A DNA stretch of 39,458 nucleotides from Methylobacterium sp. (lineage in GTDB: Bacteria > Pseudomonadota > Alphaproteobacteria > Rhizobiales > Beijerinckiaceae), in the NCBI GenBank assembly GCA_013823325.1, contig PNLY01000051.1, positions 1-39,458 of the forward strand, in the 5' to 3' direction. A program made the position numbers and the translations under genes. Below, in pieces: positions 23,761 through 32,017 of this stretch. The first letter of the stretch is position 1, and the number at the start of each line of letters is the position of its first letter. The notes under the pieces are model-generated. The model saw nothing but the letters and a program-made list of their open reading frames with translations, was not told the origin of the DNA and searched no databases.

Positions 23761-24849
23761 TCAGGTCTCTTCCGGGCCGAGCACGAGGCAGTTCGCCGTT
23801 GCCCAGCCGACCGGAATGCGCTCGCCACGCTGCAGGGCGGGCAGGCCGTCGCGGAAGGTCAGGCGGGCGGTGAAGCTGTCGGAGCCGCCGAGGTTCAGGC
23901 GCAGGCGGGTGTGGTCGCCGTAATAGACGAGCTCCTCGATCACGGCGTCGAAGCGGTTTTCGCCGGCGGCGGCCGGGCCGATCAGGACCTTCTCAGGCCG
24001 CAGCGCCAGCACGGCTTGTGCGCCGACCGGCAGGTCGGTGCCGGCCATGGCGCGGACCTCGCTGCCATCGGGGAGGCGCAGGCGGCACCGCGCGCCGTCG
24101 CGGGCGGCGATGGTGCCGTCGAGCTTGTTGTTCTCGCCGATGAAGGAGGCGACGAAGGCATTGGCCGGCTTCTCGTAGATCTCGGTCGGCGGCGCCAGCT
24201 GCTGGATGCGGCCGTGATGGAAGACGGCGACGCGGTTCGACATGGTCAGCGCTTCGCCCTGGTCATGGGTGACGTAGACGACGGTGACGCCGAGCTGCTC
24301 GTGGATGTGCTTGATCTCGAGCTGCATGTGCTCGCGCAATTGCTTGTCGAGCGCGCCAAGCGGTTCGTCCATCAGCACGAGCTTGGGCCGGAAGACCAGA
24401 GCGCGGGCGAGCGCGACGCGCTGCTGCTGGCCGCCGGAGAGCTGCGTCGGGCGCCGGTCGGCGAGATGGCCGAGCTTGACCATGTCGAGCGCGCCGCGAA
24501 CCCTTTCCTCACGCTCGGCCCGGCCGACGCTTTGCATCTCCATCGGGAAGGAGAGGTTGGCGGCGACGCTCATATGCGGGAACAGCGCATAGTTCTGGAA
24601 GACCACGCCGATGCCGCGCCGATGGGCCGGGACGTTGTTCAGCGGCCTTCCGTCGAAGGTGATGGTGCCGCCGGACGGATCCTCGAAGCCGGCCAGCATC
24701 ATCAGCGTCGTGGTCTTGCCCGAGCCGGATGGGCCGAGCAGCGTGACGAACTCGCCGCGCTCGACGGCGAAGTCGAGCGACTTCACGACCTGCGTCGCGC
24801 CGTCATAGCTCTTGGTGACCTTGTCGAAGACGATGATGGGATCGCTCAT
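23761..24849 (-). CDS. Pot-type ABC transporter ATPase
   Basis: A 362-residue ATPase of the polyamine/opine/iron-type ABC subfamily. Walker A GPSGSGKTT is at residues 39-47, Q-loop GVVFQNYALFPHM, signature LSGGQQQR at 137-144, Walker B LVLMDEP at 157-163, and the switch His in VYVTHDQGEAL. The C-terminal third (from about 245) is the TOBE domain that regulates or contacts the permease. It is last in the operon binding protein-permease-permease-ATPase, seven bases after the second permease. With these partners it powers import of a small cationic or amino-acid-like substrate. Confidence 0.92.
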   Translation of the reverse strand: MSDPIIVFDKVTKSYDGATQVVKSLDFAVERGEFVTLLGPSGSGKTTTLMMLAGFEDPSGGTITFDGRPLNNVPAHRRGIGVVFQNYALFPHMSVAANLSFPMEMQSVGRAEREERVRGALDMVKLGHLADRRPTQLSGGQQQRVALARALVFRPKLVLMDEPLGALDKQLREHMQLEIKHIHEQLGVTVVYVTHDQGEALTMSNRVAVFHHGRIQQLAPPTEIYEKPANAFVASFIGENNKLDGTIAARDGARCRLRLPDGSEVRAMAGTDLPVGAQAVLALRPEKVLIGPAAAGENRFDAVIEELVYYGDHTRLRLNLGGSDSFTARLTFRDGLPALQRGERIPVGWATANCLVLGPEET

Positions 24850-24856
24850 GATGCAC

Positions 24857-25702
24857 TCATGCAGTCGGGCCGGATGGGGAGGCCCCGCGGGCCTGCGCGC
24901 GCTTCCGGATGAATTCGTTGAGGGCCAGCAGCAGCACCGAGAAGAGGATCAGCAGCACGGCGGCGGCGGCGATGGTCGGGCTCAGGAATTCGCGCAGGCC
25001 GGCATACATCTGGCGCGGCAGCGTGAACTGGCCGGGACTGGCGATGAACAGCGCTACGATCAATTCGTCGAAGGAGGTGGCGAAGGCGAAGAGCGCCCCC
25101 GTCGCCACGCCCGGTGCGATCAGCGGCAGCACGACGCGGCGGAAGGCGATGGCCGGGTTGGCGCCCAGGCTCGCGGCGGCGCGCAGCAGGTTCTGGTCGA
25201 AGGTCTGCAGCGAGGCCAGCACCGTCAGCAGCACGAAGGGCACCGAGAGCACTGTGTGGGCGAGGATCAGGCCGGTCAGCGTCGAGCCGAGGCCGACGAG
25301 CGACAGCGAGAAATACATGGCGATCGCGGTGACGATGACCGGCGTCACCATCGGCAGCGACAGGATGGCGAGGAGCAGCGCCTTGCCGGGGAAACGGCCG
25401 AGGAAGATGCCGAAGGCGGCGAGCGTGCCGAGCAGCGTCGCCAGGATCATGGTGGCGATGCCGACGACGAAGCTGTTCCAGGTGGCGCTGAGCCAGCGGC
25501 TGGAGGTGAAGAAGTCCTCGTACCAGCGCAGCGAATAGCCCGGCGTCGGCAGCACCAGCAATTCGCCCGAGGAGAGCGAGAGCGGGAAGACGACGACGAT
25601 CGGCGCCACCAGGAAGAGCAGGATCAGGGCCGTGACCAAAGCGAGCGCGAGGCGTCCGGCCGAGAGCTTGCGCGCCGGGGAGGATGGAGCGGTGCCTGCC
25701 AT
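24857..25702 (-). CDS. Pot-type ABC permease, PotC-like
   Basis: A 281-residue inner-membrane permease with six hydrophobic segments, beginning near residue 14 (RLALALVTALILLFLVAPIV). The cytoplasmic ATPase-coupling EAA-type loop is seen as LRAAASLGANPAIAFRRVVLP. Size and order match PotC. It sits three bases after the partner permease stop and seven bases before the ATPase. The C-terminus ends in a short basic tail. Confidence 0.9.
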   Translation of the reverse strand: MAGTAPSSPARKLSAGRLALALVTALILLFLVAPIVVVFPLSLSSGELLVLPTPGYSLRWYEDFFTSSRWLSATWNSFVVGIATMILATLLGTLAAFGIFLGRFPGKALLLAILSLPMVTPVIVTAIAMYFSLSLVGLGSTLTGLILAHTVLSVPFVLLTVLASLQTFDQNLLRAAASLGANPAIAFRRVVLPLIAPGVATGALFAFATSFDELIVALFIASPGQFTLPRQMYAGLREFLSPTIAAAAVLLILFSVLLLALNEFIRKRAQARGASPSGPTA

Positions 25703-25705
25703 CGC

Positions 25706-26884
25706 TCAGACCTTCACGTTGCCGGAGCGGAAGCCGGGCACGATCAGCCGCGCGACGATGACGAGCAGCGCGGTCATCGCCATCAGCAGGGTCGCCAGCG
25801 CGGCGGCCATGCCCCAGTTCACCGAGGTGTTGGTGAAGAAGGCGATGAAGTAGCTGACCATCTGGTCGCCGGAGCCGCCGACGAGGGCGGGCGTGATGTA
25901 GAAGCCGACCGAGAGCATGAACACCATCAGCGATCCCGCGGCGACGCCTGGCATGGTCAGCGGCAGGTAGATGCGCAGGAAGCGGCGCCAGCCCGGCGCG
26001 CCGAGCGAGGCGGCGGCACGCATATAGTCCGGCTTGATCCCCTTCATCACGCCATAGAGCGGCAGGATGGCGAAGGGCAGTAGCACGTGGACCATGGCGA
26101 GATAGACGGCAAAGCGGGTGAAGATCATCGTCAGCGGCTGGTTGACGATGTCGAAGGCGAGCAGTAGCGCGTTGATCGGCCCCTCGCGCTGCAGGATGAT
26201 GAACCAGGCGGTCGTCCGCACCAGGATCGAGGTCCAGAACGGGATCAGCACCAGCATCATCCCGGCATTGGCCCAGCCCTGCGGCAGGATCGAGAGCGTG
26301 TAGGCGACGGGATAGGCCAGCAGCGCGCAGATTACCGTGACGATCAGGCTGATCTCGAAGGTGCGCCAGAACAGCGGCAGGAAGACCGCATCCTCGGCGC
26401 CGGCATGGACGATGCCCTTGTCGGTCGGGCGCATATCGAGCGAGCGCAGAAGGTAGAGCGAGGTCCAGGGACCGGTCGCGCGCTTGAACATGCGCCAGAG
26501 CTCAGGCTCGCCCCAGCGCGGATTGAGCGCGATCAGGCCATCTTTCACTGGCGGAGCCAGCCGAGCAGAAGCCCGGGCGGCCTGCAGCAACAGGCTGCGC
26601 AGGCCGGTCTCCTCGAAGTTGAGGCGGCTGAGGACAGCCCCGGCCTCCTGGTTCTGCTGCGCGTTGCGCAATTCCTCGACGATGGCGGCAAAGGCCTCGT
26701 CGGGCGGCAGGTCCTTGCCGTCCCAGGCGCGCAGCAAGGCAGTGGTGCGGGGCAGGGTGGTCGAGAACTCGGAATCGTCGACCGCCCGATAGAGCGTCGC
26801 CCCGAGCGGGACGAGGAAGCTCAGCGTGACCAGGAGCAGGAGGGGCGCGATCAGCGCCGCCGCCAGCAGGTTCCGTCGTGACAT
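25706..26884 (-). CDS. Pot-type ABC permease, PotB-like, with long first loop
   Basis: A 392-residue permease. The first membrane segment (7-32) is followed by an extra domain of roughly 130 residues (about 35-165; SEFSTTLPRTTALLRAW, then NPRWGEPELWRMFKRA) before the usual five segments. The coupling loop MRAAASLGAPGWRRFLRIYLP is present. PotB is normally about 285 residues; the enlarged version recurs in alphaproteobacterial Pot-like systems. The extra part should lie in the periplasm and may help dock the binding protein. It is 27 bases after the binding-protein gene. Confidence 0.9.
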   Translation of the reverse strand: MSRRNLLAAALIAPLLLLVTLSFLVPLGATLYRAVDDSEFSTTLPRTTALLRAWDGKDLPPDEAFAAIVEELRNAQQNQEAGAVLSRLNFEETGLRSLLLQAARASARLAPPVKDGLIALNPRWGEPELWRMFKRATGPWTSLYLLRSLDMRPTDKGIVHAGAEDAVFLPLFWRTFEISLIVTVICALLAYPVAYTLSILPQGWANAGMMLVLIPFWTSILVRTTAWFIILQREGPINALLLAFDIVNQPLTMIFTRFAVYLAMVHVLLPFAILPLYGVMKGIKPDYMRAAASLGAPGWRRFLRIYLPLTMPGVAAGSLMVFMLSVGFYITPALVGGSGDQMVSYFIAFFTNTSVNWGMAAALATLLMAMTALLVIVARLIVPGFRSGNVKV

Positions 26885-26911
26885 GCCGAGCCCTCGTGCC
26901 GGATCGAGGTT

Positions 26912-27949
26912 TTACTTTGCCAGCCAGGCGTTGAAGCGGGCCTCGAGATCCTCACCGTGCTCGACCCAGAACTCGGTGTTGATGAAGAGCCCTTCCTTGG
27001 CGTGGTTGGCGACCATGCCCGGGTTCTTCTTGATGATCTCGGGATTGTTGGCGACGGCGGCGTTGGCCGGCGACACCGCCCAGTCCTGCGCGAGATTGGT
27101 CAGCGGCTTCTCGTCGGTCATGTAGCTGATCAGCTTCATGCCCTCGGCCTTGTTCGGCGCGTTGCGCACCACCGTCCAGTAATCGAACGAGAACAGCAGC
27201 GTGTTCCACTGCACCGGGTACTTGGCGCCGCCTTCATTGGCGCGGATCGTGCGTCCGACATAGCCGACCGCATAGGCGGCCTCGCCCGAGCCGACGAGCT
27301 GCAGCGGCTGCGTTCCCGACTTCCACCAGACGACATGCGGCTTGATCTGGTCGAGCTTGGCGAAGGCGCGCTTCTGCCCGTCCGGTGTCGCCAGCACCTT
27401 GTAGACCTCGGCGGCCGGCACGCCGTCGGCGAGCAGGGCGATCTCGAGCGTCATCTTGGCGCCGGACCGCAGCGAGCGCTTCCCGGGGAACTTCTGGAAG
27501 TCCCAGAGTTCGGCATAGTTCGCCGGGCCGGTTGCGGTGCGGGCCTGGTCGTAGAACAGGCTGACGCCCCAGCCGACGGCGCCGGCGCCGCAGGCGGTGG
27601 TGCCGCCCGGAATGAACTTCTTCTGGTCGATGACGCTCCAGTCGAGCTTCTCGAAGACGCCGTCCTCGCAGCCGCGGGCGAGCTCGGGCGCCTCGACCAT
27701 GATCACGTCGTAGGTGACGTCGTTCGACTTCACCATCGAATAGATCTTGGCCATCTCGCCATTGTAGACGTCGTCGGCGACCTTCACGCCCTTTTCGGTG
27801 GCATAGCCCTGGAACAGGTGCTTGCGGGCATTGTCCTGGAAGCCGCCGCCGAAGCCGACGACCATCAGGTCGCGCGCCGAAGCGGGAGCCGCGGCCGCGG
27901 CCAGTCCAAGCGCGAACAGCCCCGCGCAGGCAAGTCTCGTCGTCTTCAT
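26912..27949 (-). CDS. Pot-type periplasmic substrate-binding protein
   Basis: A 345-residue PotD/PotF-type binding protein. It has a Sec signal peptide (MKTTRLACAGLFALGLAAAAAPASA, cut after about residue 25). The mature start DLMVVGFGGGFQDNARKHLF is typical of the family. Start 27949 is preferred to 27955 because GAGGGG lies six bases before it. It is first in the leftward ABC operon and is divergent from aldehyde dehydrogenase. Neighbouring aldehyde dehydrogenase and aminotransferase suggest an amine or amino-acid-like ligand. Ligand residues cannot be assigned by eye. Confidence 0.9.
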   Translation of the reverse strand: MKTTRLACAGLFALGLAAAAAPASARDLMVVGFGGGFQDNARKHLFQGYATEKGVKVADDVYNGEMAKIYSMVKSNDVTYDVIMVEAPELARGCEDGVFEKLDWSVIDQKKFIPGGTTACGAGAVGWGVSLFYDQARTATGPANYAELWDFQKFPGKRSLRSGAKMTLEIALLADGVPAAEVYKVLATPDGQKRAFAKLDQIKPHVVWWKSGTQPLQLVGSGEAAYAVGYVGRTIRANEGGAKYPVQWNTLLFSFDYWTVVRNAPNKAEGMKLISYMTDEKPLTNLAQDWAVSPANAAVANNPEIIKKNPGMVANHAKEGLFINTEFWVEHGEDLEARFNAWLAK

Positions 27950-28051
27950 GCTCATCCCCTCGTTCTTATGGATATCAAGCCCGGGTTTCGACGGCCATCG
28001 ACGGCAGCCCGGCTGCCACGTCAAGCCGCCTGCCACCCGCGTGACAAGCGT

Positions 28052-28088
28052 ATTGGTATTTTTGATATGATGATGATACATATCTGTC
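28052..28088. promoter_or_regulatory. Divergent promoter region with possible HutC-type operator
   Basis: Between the ABC operon and aldehyde dehydrogenase lies ATTGGTATT (28052-28060), repeated exactly in inverse at 30563-30571 by the regulator gene. It is followed by an AT-rich dyad, GATATG-N9-CATATC. The site is well placed to control both divergent units. Confidence 0.4.
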
Positions 28089-28125
28089 AACGGCTACCCG
28101 ACGCCGTGCTCTCCAGGGACCTCCG

Positions 28126-29676
28126 ATGACCGCAGCCACGCTTTCGCTCGATCCGATCTCGCCCGCGATCCGCCCGACCCAGCAGGATCCGGACCAGCGC
28201 TATCGCTATCAGCACTATATCGACGGCGCCTTCGTCGATCCGGCGAGCAATGCCTGGCTGGAGACGTCGGATCCGGTGACGGGCGAGGACTGGGCCTGGG
28301 TGGCGCGCGGTGACGCTGCCGACGTCGAGCGGGCGGTCAGCGCGGCGCATCGCGCCTTCTCGGAGGGGTCGTGGCCGGCTTTGTCCGCCTCGGGGCGCGG
28401 CGCGCTGATGCGCAAGCTCGGCGATCTCATCACCGAAAACGCCGACTGGCTGGCGCGGGTCGAGATGCGCGACAACGGCAAGCTCCTCGCCGAGCTGTCG
28501 ATGCAGATGCGTTATATGGCGAACTATTATTACTACTATGGCGGGCTGGCCGATAAGATCGAAGGCACGGTGATCCCGACCGACAAGCCGGGCGTGTTCA
28601 ACTACACCAAGCCCGAGCCCATCGGCGTCGTCGCCTGCATCATGCCGTGGAACTCGCCGCTGCCGCTGACCAGCCTGAAGCTGGCGCCGGCGCTGGCGGC
28701 TGGCTGCACCGTCGTGCTGAAGCCGTCGGAGTTCACCTCGGCCTCGCTGCTCGAATTCGTCAAGCTGGTCGAGGCGGCCGGTTTCCCGAAGGGCGTCGTC
28801 AACGTCATCACCGGCTATGGCGCCGAGGTCGGCGACGCGCTGATCAGCCATCCACTGGTCGAGCGCATCGCCTTCACCGGCGGGCCTGAGGCCGGGCGGA
28901 TGATCAACGAGAAGGCCGCCCGCCACATGAAGCGGGTGACGCTGGAGCTCGGCGGCAAGTCGCCGAACATCATCTTCGACGATGCCGAGCTCGACCAGGC
29001 CGTGAAGGGCGCCGTCGCCGGCATCTTCGCGGCGTCGGGCCAGACCTGCGTCGCCGGTTCGCGCCTCCTGGTGCAGGACACGATCCACGACGCCTTCGTC
29101 GAACAGCTCAAGGCCTTCATCGCCGATGTCAGGTTCGGCCACCCCTCCGATCCAGAAACTCAGGTCGCGCCGATCTCGACCAGGCCGCAGCTCGAGAAGA
29201 TCAAGTCCTATGTCGAGATCGCCAAGTCCGAGGGCGCGCGCCTCGTCGCCGGCGGCGAGCCGGCCGCGGTGCCAGGCTATCCGAAAGGGCTCTTCTTCAA
29301 GCCGACCATCTTCGTCGACGTGAAGAACGGCATGCGCATCGCACAGGAGGAGGTGTTCGGCCCGGTCCTCTCGGTGATCCGCTTCAAGGATGAGGATGAG
29401 GCGGTCCGCATCGCCAACGACACGCAGTTCGGCCTGGCCGCCGGCATCTGGACGCAGTCGATGCGCCGGGCGCTGACCATGGCGAACCGCGTCCGGGCCG
29501 GCACGGTCTGGGTCAACAACTACCGCTCGACCAGCACGACCTCGCCCTTTGGCGGCTTCAAGATGAGCGGCGTCGGCCGCGAGGGCGGCATCGCCGGCAT
29601 CCGAGAGTACATGGAGACCAAGAGCGTCTGGATCTCGACGGCGACGGACATCCCGAACCCGTTCATCCGGCGCTGA
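28126..29676 (+). CDS. NAD(P)-dependent aldehyde dehydrogenase
   Basis: A 516-residue ALDH superfamily enzyme oxidising an aldehyde to a carboxylic acid. Catalytic residues are N176 (PWNSPL), K199 (VLKPSE), E274 (ELGGKSP) and nucleophile C308 (GQTCVAGSR). The C-terminal PFGGFKMSGVGREGG is intact. The N-terminal extension of about 25 residues is slightly long. It is divergent from the ABC operon and convergent with the HutC-type regulator. In this setting it may oxidise the aldehyde formed by transamination of an imported amine, but the aminotransferase nearby is a HemL-like type, so the pairing is uncertain. Confidence 0.92.
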   Translation: MTAATLSLDPISPAIRPTQQDPDQRYRYQHYIDGAFVDPASNAWLETSDPVTGEDWAWVARGDAADVERAVSAAHRAFSEGSWPALSASGRGALMRKLGDLITENADWLARVEMRDNGKLLAELSMQMRYMANYYYYYGGLADKIEGTVIPTDKPGVFNYTKPEPIGVVACIMPWNSPLPLTSLKLAPALAAGCTVVLKPSEFTSASLLEFVKLVEAAGFPKGVVNVITGYGAEVGDALISHPLVERIAFTGGPEAGRMINEKAARHMKRVTLELGGKSPNIIFDDAELDQAVKGAVAGIFAASGQTCVAGSRLLVQDTIHDAFVEQLKAFIADVRFGHPSDPETQVAPISTRPQLEKIKSYVEIAKSEGARLVAGGEPAAVPGYPKGLFFKPTIFVDVKNGMRIAQEEVFGPVLSVIRFKDEDEAVRIANDTQFGLAAGIWTQSMRRALTMANRVRAGTVWVNNYRSTSTTSPFGGFKMSGVGREGGIAGIREYMETKSVWISTATDIPNPFIRR

Positions 29677-29688
29677 CGCGCCATCCGG

Positions 29689-29714
29689 CAGCGGCGTCCT
29701 AAGCGGCGCCGCTG
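29689..29714. terminator. Possible bidirectional hairpin terminator
   Basis: CAGCGGCG (29689-29696) and CGCCGCTG (29707-29714) form an 8-bp GC stem with a 10-base loop, between the convergent aldehyde dehydrogenase and regulator genes, overlapping the regulator stop. There is no clear T-tract, so this is tentative. Confidence 0.35.
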
Positions 29715-30511
29715 TCGGTGATCATCGCCTTCCAGGGCGTGCCGAGGTTCTGGCCGTCGATCGAGTACTGAACGCGGTATTCGTAGCGATCGGGCCGATA
29801 CAGCGCCTGCAGCAATTCGATCAGGCGCCCGTCCTCGTCGCGGACATGGCGGGTCATCGCCACAAGCGGCGTGCCGATCGCGACGTCGAGATGTGGCGAG
29901 ACATCGGAATCGGCGAGCACAGCCGTGATCTTCTCCTCGAAGCGGGCGAGCTTGACGCCCGCCGCGGCGAGCGTGGCCGAGACCGGCAGCGACGAGATCG
30001 CGGTGCGCGGCACCAGTGGCGCGAGGTCGGCGGGCAGATAGCAGAGCGTGTGCGAGATCGGCGAGCGCTCGTCGCCCCGGACGCGCTCGATCCGCAACAG
30101 CTCCGTGCCGTCGGCGATGTCGAAAGTCTGGGCGAGCAAGGGCGAGGGCCGGACGAAATCATAGGCCAGCAGGGCGATCTTCGTCTTGCGGGCGAGGGAG
30201 ATCTGGTTGTTGAGCAGCTGGCTCGCAGGCTCGCCCGCCTCGTTGGCCGGCGTCAGCGGGAAGGTGCCGCGGCCGCGCTGGCGCAGGACGCGCCCCTCGC
30301 GTTCCAGCCTCTCCATCGCCTTGCGGATGGTGACGCGCGACACGCTGAAAGTCTCGGCAAGGTCGTCCTCGCTCGGGATCGGGGAGCCCTGCGGATAGGA
30401 GCCGTCCATGATCTTCTGGAGCAGCATGACGTAGACGCGGTGATAGAGCGGGATGACATCCCGTTCTGACGAAGGCCGCTCAGCCGCCGTACCCGTCTGC
30501 GGTCTCGCCAT
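29699..30511 (-). CDS. GntR-family regulator, HutC/UTRA type
   Basis: A 270-residue regulator. The winged helix-turn-helix is at about residues 22-92 (PIPSEDDLAETFSVSRVTIRK, split here, then RLEREGRVLRQRGRGTF). The UTRA effector domain runs from about 110 to 260 (LLRIERVRGDERSPISHTLCYLP). HutC-type proteins usually repress catabolic genes and bind a small metabolite. It is divergent from the HemL-like aminotransferase and shares AT-rich motifs with the promoters of the ABC operon/aldehyde dehydrogenase and FAD monooxygenase. It is thus the likely controller of the 21.7-32.0 kb island. A GGAAAGG ribosome binding site precedes the ATG. Confidence 0.9.
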   Translation of the reverse strand: MARPQTGTAAERPSSERDVIPLYHRVYVMLLQKIMDGSYPQGSPIPSEDDLAETFSVSRVTIRKAMERLEREGRVLRQRGRGTFPLTPANEAGEPASQLLNNQISLARKTKIALLAYDFVRPSPLLAQTFDIADGTELLRIERVRGDERSPISHTLCYLPADLAPLVPRTAISSLPVSATLAAAGVKLARFEEKITAVLADSDVSPHLDVAIGTPLVAMTRHVRDEDGRLIELLQALYRPDRYEYRVQYSIDGQNLGTPWKAMITDSGAA

Positions 30512-30562
30512 GGATTGCCTTTCCGGAATCGTTGTGGGGAATCGCTAGCATGTATGGTCTGG

Positions 30563-30625
30563 AATACCAATCAGGCCCCTGCGCGCGGAAGTATGTTGTA
30601 TTATGTTTATATCATTGATACCTAT
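30563..30625. promoter_or_regulatory. AT-rich divergent promoter with repeated RATACCWAT
   Basis: AATACCAAT (30563-30571) and GATACCTAT (30617-30625) lie between the HutC-type regulator and the aminotransferase. The first is the inverse of ATTGGTATT at 28052. Together with 23705-23713 they suggest a consensus RATACCWAT. Low GC in an otherwise GC-rich stretch fits a promoter. Confidence 0.4.
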
Positions 30626-30668
30626 TTAGCCGCTTCCGATATCCTAGTGACGCCTTCGTGAGACCGTG

Positions 30669-31973
30669 ATGAGCAACAGCCTCGACGCCGCAGACCGCCA
30701 GCGCTTCGCCGGCTCCTATGCGCATCGCAAGAGCGCGCTGTCCCATCTCGCCTATGGCGTTTCCTCGACCCCGCGGGCGACGCAGAATCCGGTGGCGATC
30801 GCGATCGAGCGCGGCGAGGGCGCCCATGTCGTCGACGTCGACGGCAACCGATTCATCGACTACGCCCTCGGCTACGGCCCACTGATCCTCGGCCATACGC
30901 CTCCAGCCGTGATCGGGGCGGTCCAGGCCGAGCTCGGCCGCGGCCTGCGCACCGCGAGCGTGCATCGCGGCGAGGCGGAGCTGGCCGAGCTGATCGCGGC
31001 CTGCGTGCCTTCGGCTGAGCAGAGCAGTTTCGTCAGTACCGGTACCGAGGCGATCCAGCTCGCCTTGCGGGTCGCGCGTGCCGCGACCGGGCGCGTCAAG
31101 ATCATCAAGTTCCGGGCCAATTACCATGGCTGGGCCGACGGCATCCATGTCGGCAACGCGATCGGGCAGGACGGCGCCTCGGCGCTCGGCCAGGACCCGC
31201 AGGCTGCGCAAAGCGTGACGCTGCTGGACTGGGGCGATGCCGAGCAGGTCGAGGCGGTGCTCGATGCCAGTTTTGCCGCCGTCATCGTCGAGCCAGCCGC
31301 GATCAATGGCGGCTGCTTCGAGCCGCCCGCCGGCTTCCTGGAGCGGCTGCGGACGGCGACGCAGCGCTGCGGCGCTCTGCTGATCTTCGATGAGGTGATC
31401 ACCGGCTTCCGCCTCGCCCTCGGCGGCGCGCAGGAGCGCTATGGCGTGACGCCCGATCTCAGCGTGCTCGGCAAGGCGCTCGGTGCCGGCCTACCGATCA
31501 GCGCGGTTTCGGGCAGCCGCACGGCGATGGAGGTCCTGTCGAGCGGGCAGCTGATGCACCGCGGCACCTTCAACGGCAACCCGCTTTCGGTGGCGGCGGC
31601 GATCGCCTGCCTCAAGGTGCTGCAGGCCGAGCGCGGGGAGATCTATCCGCGCATGGACGGGTTCGCGGCGCGGCTCTGCCGGTTCCTGAACGACCAGGCC
31701 GCGCGTCGCGGCGTTCCGATCCGGGCGCGCCAGGCCGGGGCGGCGTTGCAGATATTCGCCGCGAACGGGTCGGTCGAGACGCTGCGCGACACGGCCAAGG
31801 TCGACAAGGACAAGACGCTGATGTTCACCGGCGCGCTGCTCCGGCAGGGGGTGATGACCCTGCCGCGTGGCCTCTGCTACCTGTCATCCGCCCATAGCCT
31901 CGCCGATATCGAGGCGACCGAGGCGGCGATCGCGGTGGCGATGGAGACGATGACGCAATCGACGGCCGCCTGA
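30669..31973 (+). CDS. Class III PLP aminotransferase, HemL-like
   Basis: About 434 residues (ATG 30669; a GTG lies directly before). A fold-type I PLP enzyme like glutamate-1-semialdehyde aminomutase: STGTEAIQLALRVARAATG (phosphate site), FRANYHGWAD, D241 in DEVITGFR and Schiff-base lysine K269 (LGKALGAGLP). Alphaproteobacteria normally make aminolevulinate by ALA synthase, so a heme role is unlikely. HemL-like proteins in catabolic clusters act as amino-group transferases on beta- or omega-amino acids. It is divergent from the HutC-type regulator and converges on the hemC homologue. It probably belongs to the regulator's island, with the ABC importer and aldehyde dehydrogenase. Confidence 0.87.
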   Translation: MSNSLDAADRQRFAGSYAHRKSALSHLAYGVSSTPRATQNPVAIAIERGEGAHVVDVDGNRFIDYALGYGPLILGHTPPAVIGAVQAELGRGLRTASVHRGEAELAELIAACVPSAEQSSFVSTGTEAIQLALRVARAATGRVKIIKFRANYHGWADGIHVGNAIGQDGASALGQDPQAAQSVTLLDWGDAEQVEAVLDASFAAVIVEPAAINGGCFEPPAGFLERLRTATQRCGALLIFDEVITGFRLALGGAQERYGVTPDLSVLGKALGAGLPISAVSGSRTAMEVLSSGQLMHRGTFNGNPLSVAAAIACLKVLQAERGEIYPRMDGFAARLCRFLNDQAARRGVPIRARQAGAALQIFAANGSVETLRDTAKVDKDKTLMFTGALLRQGVMTLPRGLCYLSSAHSLADIEATEAAIAVAMETMTQSTAA

Positions 31974-32017
31974 GGCAGCCTCGATCGCAGCGGGCTCGGC
32001 AGAGCGCCGAAGCCGCC

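Noticed and set aside
24812..26083. Plus-strand open frame of 423 codons rich in Gln, Glu, Arg and His
   Set aside because: It covers the antisense of two clear ABC permease genes; its composition is that of a shadow frame.
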